Origin: Zygnema cylindricum | Lineage: Eukaryota > Streptophyta > Zygnematophyceae > Zygnematales > Zygnemataceae | Length of the DNA: 64,000 nucleotides | Reading direction: 5' to 3' | Assembly (NCBI GenBank): GCA_037447655.1 | Contig: JBBHKE010000144.1 | Location: 62,001 to 126,000 of the forward strand | In this document: positions 54,906 to 64,000 of the stretch, in pieces | Numbering within the stretch: the first letter of the stretch is position 1 | Layout: each line of letters starts with the position of its first letter | Made by a program: the position numbers and the translations under genes | Notes under the pieces: generated by a model | What the model saw: the letters and a program-made list of their open reading frames with translations, nothing else | Told to the model about the DNA's origin: nothing | Database searches by the model: none

Positions 54906-55786
54906 AATTCACTCCCAGAAGCTTACCAAGAATCCTTTCAAATAGTTGCTTTCTACAACATACCAAAATCTAATACAAAGGTTTAAACTGCTTCAAACTA
55001 TACCACAATATTGAATATATCAAAAAACTGACAACTCCCAAATTTTTAGCCCAATTGATTTAACATACACCAAGATATGCAACTTAGAATTTTCCCAAAA
55101 GCTGTTTGCATATAACACAATCTCGAAGTCTGGATGCATAAAATGTTCTAAGTCCTAAGTCTTATACTCGTAGTGAGTTTCTACTCTTAGTTGTCCTGTT
55201 ACATAGTGTTATACCTCCAATTCAAGTATTCTTGAGAGATACGTCCAAAGATTCAAACTGCCACTAAGATCTAAATACTCCTAATTATGCTAAAGTTAAT
55301 TTATCACTGTACAATCAATATTACTGTGAGATCATTACTAAGTGATTGTACAATTAATTATCGGCGGCTTAGTTACAATTGTTTGGATACATCCATCCAG
55401 TTGTTGGAAAACACCTGTCAGCAAATCATTTGTGATCCTGTTATGAATCTCCCCATTGACTCAATTCATTTCAATCGCAGCTTCATCGCAGCTGCGTTGT
55501 CTAGTACCAAATCATAATCAAAATACCCGCAGTTGCTTTGTCTTTTCTGTGCTCAACTGCATTGTCCCACCTGCGCCGCAACTGCTTTGTCTCATTAGTG
55601 TCGCAGCTGCTTTGTTCATTTGTGTCGCAGCAACGTTGTTTTGTTCAACATGTGACACCCGTATGTGGATGTCGGTGCCATTGCGAAATACTTGTTGTGT
55701 CCTTAAGAGACGACGCGTGTCCCTTTAGGCTATCTTTTTGCCATCACACTAATTTTTTGAGACGGAAAGCTTTCTAAAAAGAAGAA
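54906..55786 (-). repeat. Copia-1 5' LTR plus leader
   Basis: Counterpart of 49,608-50,512. The outer end aligns at about 55,786, where the first bases have changed from TGTTGTTTTT to TCTTCTTTTT. It contains GGGACACGCGTCGTC on the minus strand. The inner end could not be fixed because both copies continue through the leader. Confidence 0.75.
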
Positions 55787-55919
55787 GTACTAATGTTGGG
55801 GATGCAATAGTTTGGGTGTTTTTCGCGGTCTATTTTAGACTTAGGAAAAAGAGGTTATGGGCCCACGACCATATAAATTACGTCAGGTTGAGTAGTGATA
55901 GTACTTTTGACTGTTTGTC

Positions 55920-56340
55920 TGAGTGTTGAGTGAATGCTCTCATTGAGCATTATTTGTAGCAATGTGTGGTTGAGTGTTAAGTGAAAGCTTTAAAGTGAGC
56001 ATTTTTTGGAGCTATGTTTGGTTGAGTGTTAAGTAAATGTTGTAAGTGAGCATTATTTGCAGCCATATCTGGCTAAGTGATAAGTGAGTGCTCTAAGTGA
56101 AAATTATTTACAGCCATGTGTGGGTGAGTGTCAAGTGAATGCTCTAAAGTAAGCATTATTTGCAGCCATGTGTTGCTGAGTGATATGTGAATGCTCTATG
56201 TGAGCATTATGTGGAGTCATGTGTTGCTGAGTTTTAAGTGAATGTTCTCTAGCTAGCATTTTTTGCAGCCATATTTGGCTGAGTGTTAAATGTGTGCTCT
56301 AAGTGAGCCTTGTTTGTAGTAATAGGTGGTTGTAAGTGAC
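55920..56340 (+). repeat. Minisatellite, about 51-bp unit, eight copies
   Basis: Units start with GAGCATTATTTG-like phrases at 55,945, 55,997, 56,048, 56,100, 56,152, 56,202, 56,253 and 56,304. Each continues GCAGCCATGTGTGGCTGAGT and GTTAAGTGAATGCTCTAAGT with up to several changes. The period varies from 50 to 52 bp and there is no open frame. Confidence 0.9.
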
Positions 56341-56539
56341 AAAGTGCTAACGAGTCAAAGTTGACTAGTTTGTGAAGTACTATATGTGGATCGCTGACTT
56401 GAATGTGAAGAAGACAAACCTGAGGGCGAATAGTAATTGGGGGAGAAAATTATGTGAACCTGTAAGAACATCGCAGTTTGGGGGATGTTGAAATAGTTAG
56501 ATTTAGAGGGTATTTTCTATGTTTGGAAAAGGCAAAAGA

Positions 56540-56775
56540 AAAGCAAAAAGAAAAGGCAGCCTGCCTCCACCGTCTCTCTCTTGCCCCTATTCTTGTTGTA
56601 GTCACTGAAGGTGAGAGAAGGTGATGGAGCCATGGTTGCCTGAGCTCCTTAAGCAAAACTAAAGAGTGACACAAGTCACTCTTTACCAAAAGGTGAGTCC
56701 GGCAAGACTTGAACCTCCGACCAGCAGTGCGAGGCGTAGCCGTCAAACTCTAACCAGTCTGTCGTAGAAGTTTGT
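56540..56775 (-). mobile_element. Probable tRNA-derived SINE
   Basis: On the minus strand TGGTTAGAGTT (A-box-like) is followed about 41 bases later by GGAGGTTCAAGTCTTGCC (B box GGTTCAAGTCT), the spacing of an RNA polymerase III promoter. The head resembles a decayed tRNA with an imperfect T-stem and no closed acceptor stem, so it is not a working tRNA. The following AAGGAGCTCAGGCAACCATG body and T/C-rich end fit a SINE. Borders are approximate. Confidence 0.45.
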
Positions 56776-57179
56776 TAGAGTACATAGGGTTTGAATTTTA
56801 TTTAAACAATATCAAGTACACTAATCTGATTAACGGAACTCTTGATAAGTAGCATGGGAATCAGTTGAAAATATAGTGCGAATATCGATTCACACTAAAC
56901 AATTGTACCAGACATTTGTTTTTGAACGACTAGTATTAAAAGCCGGTTTCGATCCGACGGCACACATCATCGCCGAGATCCCATAATAGCCGCTTTGGTG
57001 GTTTTCGGGCGTGACATGACCTGGCTCCACGTGTCAAGATAACATTGCAAAGTGAGAATCGCGGAGAGCATGAAGACAAGTCCGAAGGAGACAGACATCC
57101 ATTCTATGGCCTTGTCGTTCACAGGCCGTACAGAAAGTACATCGGACATAGTACCTTTATGTACTGAACACTCTTCCGA

Positions 57180-59446
57180 TTGGTTTGTATATCAGTAGAT
57201 AGGGGTTGTGAGAGAGGTTTAGGACTTAGAGGATTGTGGAGGTAGCCGCCTCTTTCCTAACAAGCATGTATATATATTGGTATTTTTGTCACTTCATAAT
57301 TAATCGCTTGGTCTGGCGTTTCCGATGATTCTTCTTTCTGTAGACTCACGGGAGTCGATACTGCACAAAGGTGCAGTCACATTGTTTGGTTGCCTCCTTG
57401 GATAGCAGTTGTGTTGGTTGAAAGAGGGTTAGTCAAAAACTACCTAGAGGCTTCTTGAATTCTGTAGTCAAATGGGAGACACAGAATTACAAGGGAGATA
57501 TTGTGGAGATGTGTTATTTGGTGGAGAGATTCAGATTATGGGGATTTGACATTCTATGGAGAGATCTGACATTTCATATTTGAAGGGAGCTATGAGAAAT
57601 TGTTTGGAAATGTTTGCACAATTTATGGGAAACTTAAATGATGAACCACGGGGGAGATATCTTTGATGTCTATGATAGAATACACGTGATTGTTTTAAGA
57701 AGAGACGGATCAATGAGTGTCGGAGCAAAGTGGATATTACGATGCAAGTATGTTTGAAAACTTTTTAGACACATTTGATTATAATGTTTGTGATCGATAA
57801 ATTATTTACAGCATTTAATAGGTGGAAAAGATAAAGAAAAAAAATAAAAAGAAAAAATTAAAATAGAAAAACTCTCGTGATAATTTGTAGAATTCAAAAT
57901 TTGTTACGGTTTGGATAGAGATTATTTCAATAAAGACAGATTAGTAAACATTGGTTCAATAGCTATTTTAACTACGTTTTTGTGGGAAAGATCTGAAGAT
58001 TCAAGTAATTATGTTTGGAATTTGGTATTTATGGGCATATATTTAAATATAGATACAAAGTTGGCATTTAATGTTAGACATCAAATGGTTAATTTCAAAT
58101 AATTTAAAGAGGTTATGGACATTGGTTGGAACTTCAAGGAGTAATGTTCAGAATGGGAAGAAAAAATTAGAAGAATTTACAGAATTTAGCAATTAGCTAC
58201 TTAAATGTGAAAACATGTTGTCTGAGGAAGTATTTTATGAAAAAAAGAAAATAGAGCGTATGAAGCTGGCAGCGGAAGCAGTGTTGCAATAAAGTAGGTG
58301 AAATACATTCAAAAAAGCGAAGCCGTGGAAGTCTTTTAGAGGAGAGAAGATGCTGCAACTGTCAAAAGAAAATGGTACAGAGAAGGAAAATTGAATGCAT
58401 GGCTTAGTGACAAATTCGAGCATGGATCGGTTTTTGGAATTACAAATCTTAAGGCGTAAGTGCAATAGCAGTTTAACATTTATGGCGCAGGGGGAGCAAT
58501 TACATGACAACATTGAAATCTGTAGGAATTTATAGAAATTGGGGAAGTGGTTGATAAAGTTTTCACAAAAGTCGAGGAGTGAATGAATACTAAGAAACTA
58601 ATTCAGCAAGGAAATAAACTTTACATAGGGCAGCGGAAGCAATGGAGCAAGAAAATTTACAAGCCTTACTTCATAGGATGAGATTACTTGAAAAAGAAAA
58701 AATGTTGAGGTTTGGAAATTTGTTAAAATTTACATTTTGATCTTTAAGAACATTTGGCAATTGAGGGTAGATCAGTAGAGGTGGCGAGTAGGTGGCAAGT
58801 AATGCTAGACAAGCGCTGCTCCAAGTGGCAAGGAAGGAGCTCTGAAATATGGTAGGGAAAACAGGTGAATAAAGAGAATTGACAAGGGAAGTGAAAAAGC
58901 ACAAATCGCACAAGAAATACTTTATTTTTCACAAACTAAGGCGGGTTATCATTCGGCAAAGAGATAGGTGATAGGATATATCTGAACAGATGTCGGAGAA
59001 CGATTGCAGAGTTGCTAAGTGAAACAAGGATTTTGAAAAAGAAAAGTTTAAAATATTGACAAGAGATTGAAAAGAAGTTACAAGATTGGCTCGTCACCGA
59101 ACTAGCGACGAGATTGCCTCGTCGCTAGTGTAAGACGAAGAAATAAATAGTATGGATTAATGGTACAAAAGGTACGAAAAGGAACGGTTCGACCGCCAAC
59201 ATTTATGGCGATGCTTGGTGATGCTTCTTGAAGTCACTTGGCCAAATTGAATTTTATGTGCAAGAAACTAAATTTTAGGGGGAGTATTGTATTTAAAATT
59301 AAAATTGTGTGACCGCATATTTTATTGTATACTTAATCAATACTTATAGTGTGGTACAAATGACTTTTGAGAATAGATTTACGGATTAGGAAAAAATTAC
59401 AATAGCAAGTGACTATTGAAATTGGAGTACATATGTGGCGGACAGT
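57180..59446 (+). mobile_element. Decayed LTR element, unclassified
   Basis: TTTTAGGGGGAG at about 59,274-59,286 looks like a polypurine tract followed by a TATTG-starting LTR. CCNCQKK...C near 58,350 could be a ruined zinc knuckle. Lys-rich, stop-riddled reading frames fill the middle. A phrase GTTTAGGACTTA at 57,218 also occurs in the LTR at 59,447. No RT or integrase motif was found, so the class remains open. Confidence 0.35.
59101..59129. other. Perfect 12-bp hairpin
   Basis: ACTAGCGACGAG, loop ATTGC, CTCGTCGCTAGT: exact arms and a 5-base loop. It is CpG-rich, unlike the AT-rich DNA around it. Confidence 0.75.
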
Positions 59447-60424
59447 TGTTGTTTTTAGAAAGCTTTAGTCCTCTCTATGCCTCAACTGTGAGGGAGAGAG
59501 AGCTGTTTAGGACTTAAGTTATTTTCTGGTTGAGTTCGGTTCAATACTTACCAAAATTAGTGTGACATTGAAGTTGGGAGTTCACGGTTCATTCACACTT
59601 GGGACACGCGTCGTCACTTAAGAGAAATGCGTGAGTATGTCCTCCGTGGACGTACGGAAATTTGGCAGGACCACGGGAATTCGTGAAGTCAGTTCTACGG
59701 TGCCAAATCCTCTAATCGGATGATTGACAGCCGCCGCCAACAAATACTGACGAGGCGTTGTCATTTGTATCACTATCACTTTACGTTGTCTGAACTTCGG
59801 TGTAAATATTTGGTAGAACATAATTTTGTCTATAGTGAATTAGTTGTTTAGTGTTGAGAATGTGATTTATGACATACCTTCAGTACACAGGTATACTCAC
59901 AGAATTTGTTGTGTTAGAATATTAGATGTACGGCTGGAATGCCTCCGTACAGCTTAGTGTAGTTTCGGTGTATAGAAGTAGGACTTAGTGAATTTGATTT
60001 ATTAGGAACAAATGATATGAAAACTGTACACTCAGTTTTATGTAATTTCATTTCTGCATATCTCATAGATCTGTTAGCGGAATTCATTGAAATTTTGTGT
60101 GTGTGTTCCTTTGTATGTTATCTCCACTGTGGTAAATTTGCAGGGCCATTGGGGATTTTTTCTGAAAGTTGTATTCTGTCAAAGTTTCTGTTCAGCCATC
60201 GATATTTGTGGTAGCTTCCTCTTTTGATTTGTTATACGATGACTACTGCTGCATCTTCTTCATCTTCAGTGCCAGTAGTTGTCTTAGAACAACAGGTCAC
60301 GGGCCCGCCTTCACGAATTCCGGTCTTTGATGGACGCGAATATCTGTATTGGGCAGATTTGGTTAAGTCTTACTTCAAGCAAGTGAAACTTATTGATGTG
60401 TTCAATGGATCAATTTTAGTGTAG
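59447..60424 (+). mobile_element. Plus-strand copia 5' end: LTR and gag start only
   Basis: It begins TGTTGTTTTTAGAAAGCTTT, as in the copia-1 LTR, and contains GGGACACGCGTCGTC. After the leader a gag frame starts at 60,239 (MTTAASSSSSVPVVVLEQQV) and goes on with GREYLYWADLVKSYFKQVKL. It stops at 60,424 after 61 codons; the rest of the element is missing. Orientation is opposite to the copia elements on either side. Confidence 0.75.
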
Positions 60425-60832
60425 CCATAAATACGCTACAGGGTGTACACAAATTAGGGTAGTATGCGGTTGTTAAAGGTTCATGTGATTTGTGACAGAC
60501 TTACTTAGAGGATCGCGAAGCGATCCGGATATGAAGATACGACACAATCATATAAGAAGAGTATCTCGACACTTAATAACTTTAGAAGTACGCAGCGGAT
60601 TGATTAGATATTTACGGGCGATGTCGGTACCAACTTTAGTTATGTGGCGTGAGGACAATTGGTAAATATTACAACGGACTATTCGACACAATGAGTTACC
60701 CTACTACATTTCAAACCAAAATACTTTGGCGAAAATGTCGGCGTACTTGAAATAGTGCAGGTCCTTAGATGACTCGCACATATCTAATGAGGTGGATGTG
60801 GGAAGTTTGAATGTGAATAACTTAGTGATAAG
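60425..60832. other. Unassigned DNA between two retroelement fragments
   Basis: Follows the gag fragment but has no readable copia gag; it may be diverged gag or host DNA into which the element at 60,833 inserted. Confidence 0.35.
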
Positions 60833-61413
60833 TGTTGAGATTCACAAAAAGTGGCCATAGGATCAATCAATTACAAGACATGAAGCTAAAGAAAACAAAT
60901 CTCTAAATAAGAAAGCAAGCTTAACTACTAAACAAGAGAGAAGAAAGATTACTAAAACGACAAAATAAGCACTGAGTGCCAAAATAGCAGCAAGGAAAAA
61001 TTGGAGAAAATCATTCAGTAGATTGATGATTAAATTTCAATGTCCACCATGAGTACATTTTATATATGTGAATGACGTAGGTACTACGCAACTTGTGTTC
61101 CAAGTAAAGGAATAGAATCATAACTTGTGACCTACGTAATAAAATCAAAGACCACAATTTTCTACGCGACATTCACTCAAAAACTGCGACAACTTTACTT
61201 GCAGTACAGTACAAGTAGACAACTACGTTTCATCAAAAATTGACGTATTCGCAAAGTATGCTTGACGTCTAACCAAATTTAACTTGAAGTCTTGGCAAAT
61301 GTATCATGACATCGAATCATTTGTACAGGACTCCGGTCGATTCTTTCTCACGTCACGTTGACTACTTTTGACTTTCTGGTCCTTAGCTGAAAATGAACGC
61401 AAAAATCTTAACA
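60833..61413 (-). repeat. Copia-2 3' LTR
   Basis: On the minus strand it starts TGTTAAGA at 61,413 after the polypurine tract and ends TCTCAACA at 60,833, giving TG...CA ends with short imperfect inverted repeats and 581 bp. The TATATAAAATG phrase near 61,060 could be its TATA box. The other LTR lies outside the window, so length cannot be confirmed. Confidence 0.75.
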
Positions 61414-61456
61414 CCCCCTCTCTGAGTTTTTTTCTGCTGACCATCAATTGTCCTCA

Positions 61457-62164
61457 CTAAATAGGACCAACTCGTGTGAGCTGATTACAAATTTTATCTC
61501 CAGGAACTGCCTTAGTAAAGTGATGTGTTGCTTGTTGAGCTGAACTAACAAACTCAGACTTTAAAACTTTATATTCAACTTGTTCTCTCACAAAATGTGT
61601 TTGAATGTCTATATGTTTTGTCCTTGCATGGTAAACTAGATTTTTCATCAAAGCAATGCTACTCTGATTATCTGTGAGAATTAATGTTTCCTCTATGGGT
61701 TCAAACCCTTTCTCATAATAAAAGTTGTGAAGCCAAATGGCTTCCTTTGCTGCTTGAGTAGACGCCACGTATTTCGCCTTCGTGTTGGATAACGCCACAG
61801 AAGATTGACGTTTTGAACTCCAACTGATAGGTCCTCTTGAACACGTGAAAATCCAGCCAGTCGTGCTCCTCCTTCTGTCGAGGTCGCCTCCCTTATCCGC
61901 ATCAACATAGCCGGAAAAATCAATGTCTCCGGTGTTTTTCCAGAATTGTAGGCCGTAATTTATAGTCCCTTTCACATAACGTAAAATACATTTAACAGCA
62001 TACCAATGCTCTAGACCTGGGTTCTGCATGAATTGACTTACTAAGCCTACAGCTGCAACTAAATCAGGGCGTGTGCTAACCATTAAGTACATCAAGCTAC
62101 CCACTGCCTCTTTGTAAGGGACTTGCCTCATCTGTTCTTTCTCAAACTGTGACTTAGGACCCAT
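61457..62164 (-). pseudogene. Copia-2 RNase H region (long open frame)
   Basis: A 235-codon open frame holds PYKEAVGSLMYLMVSTRPD, GYVDADKGGDLDRRRSTTGW, NQSSIALMKN and ARTKHIDIQTHFVREQVE, the complete order of a copia connection and RNase H domain. The usual EAEY catalytic phrase reads KAKY, which removes an acidic residue. It is in another frame from the RT upstream. Confidence 0.9.
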
Positions 62165-62903
62165 TTCTTTTGTAAGCTTTTGACTCAGGGTCTAAAGGTG
62201 TTGATACGGGAATAGAATCTTCCATACCAAAACGTTTTAATTCTTCTTTTGCATATTTCTGTTGATTCATAGAGACTATATAAGCATCATTTTTTATTTC
62301 TATACCAAGAATGTAGCTTAACTCTCCAAGGTCAGTCGTCTCAAATTTGTTGTTCAAGAACCGTTTGACCTTTTGAATCTCGGCTGACAGATAACCAAAC
62401 ATACTCATGTCATCGACATAACTGAGACAATCACTAAGTTTTTGTCTTTCCTAGTAGTGTATACTGCTCTATATGTGTGACATCTCTCAAAGCCCTCTTT
62501 TCCCATTTCGATGTCAAGTTTGATGTTCCAACACCTAGGATTTTGTTTTAGACCGTATATGGATTTGTGTAATTTAAACCCTTGTGTTCTTTTCATGGTA
62601 CTACTTTGCCCTCTAGTTATTCCATTTAGACTTCTTCCTCTAAATCCCTATTAGGAATGCAGTTTTGATATGTAGTTGATGCATCTACATACCTTCTGAT
62701 GCACCTAAGGCTATTAAACTTCTAAGACTATTAAATTTTTCTCCTGGGGAGAAAGTTTCAGTGTAATCAACCCTGTCTTCTTGCGAATACCTTTTAACAA
62801 CTAACCTCGCTTTATATCTTTCCACTGATCCATCTAGCTTCCTCTTAATCTTAAAGACCCATTTACACCCCACAATGTTTTTCTCTATTGGGCGTTCTAC
62901 CAA
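62154..62903 (-). pseudogene. Copia-2 reverse transcriptase
   Basis: CKWVFKIKRKLDGSVERYKA, DYTETFSP, SIYGLKQNPRCWNIKL and SYVDDMSMFGYL are found in order, followed by TTDLGELSYILGIEIK. A one-base shift falls within the YVDD motif region near 62,400-62,430, and breaks occur at about 62,600-62,680. Confidence 0.9.
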
Positions 62904-63476
62904 GGTCCAAGTATTATTTTTGATCAGTGAGTCATATTCTAATTCTATTGCCTCTTTTCATTTCTGAGAATTAGAACTCTCCAAAGCTTCATGAAAGGTT
63001 TGCAGTTCCCCCTCTGCCACCATAAAACAATAAGCTAAACCCCCTTTTTCCATTTCTTCAATGAGTCGTTTTTGTTTTGCATGTATCCGATAAGATACTC
63101 TTTATGGGGTTACCTTCAATCTCGATTGTTGAATCGGATTCGGAGAAGTTGTATTTTGTGAAGGTTGTGGTGCCGATAACCTCTTCATTGGTAAAGTTTG
63201 AAAGGTTGATGTTCCACCGAGGATGACACAAGCCTGAACTGGAATGGAAATTGGCGTCGATGAGGAAGGCTCCACTTCATGTTCTCTGCTTGGAGTACCT
63301 GCTCTTTGTGGGGACCCACTTTCTAATTCTTCTTGATTGTTAAAGGGAACATTGCCAGTCTCTAGTTTTTCAAACCAATGGGTCAAAACTACTTGTCACA
63401 TCTAAACTACTCTCTTTCCCTTCATCTATAGTCACATCTCGATTAACATAAAATTTCCTTGTAACTAGGTCATAAA

Positions 63477-63990
63477 TTATGTAAGCTTTTTTTTGTTGTG
63501 ATAACCTATAAAGACACTAGTCCAACACTTCTTGTCAAATTTCTTTCTATTATATGTTTTGATGTGAACAAAGGTTTTGCTTCTAAACATTTTAAAATGT
63601 TTAACATTTGGTTTAAAACCTGACCAAGCTTCTTCAGGTGTAATATCTTTCAGAGAAGTACTAGGAAAACTGTTCTTCATATAAACTGTAGTAAGGATAG
63701 CTTCAGCCTATAAGTTTTGATTCAATTTTGCACTATGTACTAAACAACGTGTTATTTCAGCCAAAGTTCGGTTAAGTCTTTTTGATACTCCATTTTGCTG
63801 CGAAGTGTTATTTCAGCCAAAGTTCGGTTAAGTCTTTCTGATACTCCATTTTGCTGCGAACTATATGTAACTTTGAATTTCGTGTTGTATCACCCAAGTT
63901 TTGCAATTTTCGTTAAAAGCATTGGAGGTATATTCCTCCCCATTATTCGACCTTCAAATGTGGATTCGTTCTTCTGCCTGGTTTTCTACC
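63477..63990 (-). pseudogene. Copia-2 integrase, C-terminal part
   Basis: TPEEAWSGFKPNVKHFKMF and VFIGYHNKK are typical of the copia integrase C-terminus (63,680-63,477). Above it, near 63,960, RSNNGEEYTS-like text is the second catalytic region. A 56-bp tandem duplication and stops lie between. Confidence 0.85.
63749..63860 (-). repeat. 56-bp tandem duplication inside copia-2 integrase
   Basis: A unit starting GTGTTATTTCAGCC occurs at 63,749 and again at 63,805 with a single T/C difference. The period is not a multiple of three, so it shifts the integrase frame. Confidence 0.95.
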
Positions 63991-64000
63991 ATGGTTTTAA

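Larger units (their letters stand above)
49545..55786 (-). mobile_element. Ty1/copia element with a shared LTR (tandem arrangement)
   Basis: Minus-strand order is: LTR and leader (55,786-54,906), gag-pol (54,905-50,753), polypurine stretch AAAGCTTTAGGGGAG (about 50,527-50,513), then a second LTR and leader (50,512-49,608), which continues into another gag start (49,607-49,545). A normal 3' LTR would end before the leader. The second LTR therefore doubles as the 5' LTR of a further copy truncated at 49,545. All coding parts have stops or frameshifts. Confidence 0.75.
60833..64000 (-). mobile_element. Ty1/copia element 2, runs off the right edge
   Basis: The 3' LTR (60,833-61,413), the purine tract AGAGAGGGGG, and pol on the minus strand up to the window edge. 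Integrase, RT and RNase H are readable in order. It has fewer lesions than copia-1, but frameshifts in RT and a 56-bp duplication in integrase disable it. Protein phrases differ from copia-1, so it is a different family. Confidence 0.85.

Noticed and set aside
55920-56340. Regularly spaced repeats considered as a CRISPR array
   Set aside because: Units are contiguous, diverged and without unique spacers; eukaryotic context with no cas genes.
56940-56965. GGTTTCGATCCGACGG as a tRNA T-arm
   Set aside because: Loop length and stem pairing are wrong and no upstream A box is present.

Overview
The window is nuclear DNA of a green plant lineage (streptophyte). Three intron-rich genes have GT-AG introns and encode proteins whose closest recalled relatives are plant proteins: the NERD1 FG-GAP protein, a plant-type casein kinase 1 and a UBC7/13/14-class E2. 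Intron lengths of mostly 80-2,300 bp, low gene density, long (CT)n/(GA)n tracts and many small inverted-repeat elements would fit a non-seed plant such as a bryophyte. That placement is inference; no base in the window proves it.

Layout. 1-6,425 is intergenic, with two small inverted-repeat elements and a decayed Ty3/gypsy polyprotein on the minus strand. 6,426-18,016 (+) is a complete 15-exon NERD1-like gene (711 aa). 18,017-25,276 is a repeat nursery with a nested pair of TA-flanked MITEs and a hAT-like MITE that has another MITE inserted in it. 25,277-30,751 (+) is a complete 15-exon casein kinase 1 gene (467 aa). 30,752-37,706 is repeat-rich intergenic DNA. 37,707-41,981 (-) is a complete 6-exon ubiquitin-conjugating enzyme gene (167 aa). 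42,000-48,820 is a second block of hAT-like MITEs, possibly bracketed by a 30-bp inverted repeat. 49,545-64,000 is almost entirely retroelement: a decayed Ty1/copia element on the minus strand whose downstream LTR runs on into a second gag start; a 51-bp minisatellite; a probable tRNA-derived SINE; a decayed plus-strand LTR element; a plus-strand LTR-gag fragment; and a second, younger-looking minus-strand copia element that runs off the right edge.

The three genes have unrelated roles: NERD1 in Golgi/exocyst-linked growth, CK1 in signalling, and the E2 in ubiquitin transfer and probably ER-associated degradation. They do not form a pathway. No tRNA, rRNA or CRISPR locus was found. The most informative new material is in the mobile DNA. 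Two small element families begin with CATAG and are flanked by perfect 8-bp target duplications; a third family has TACACCG-type ends at TA sites; insertions within insertions give a relative chronology. Exon and gene models were built by reading splice sites and comparing with remembered family sequence, without alignment software.
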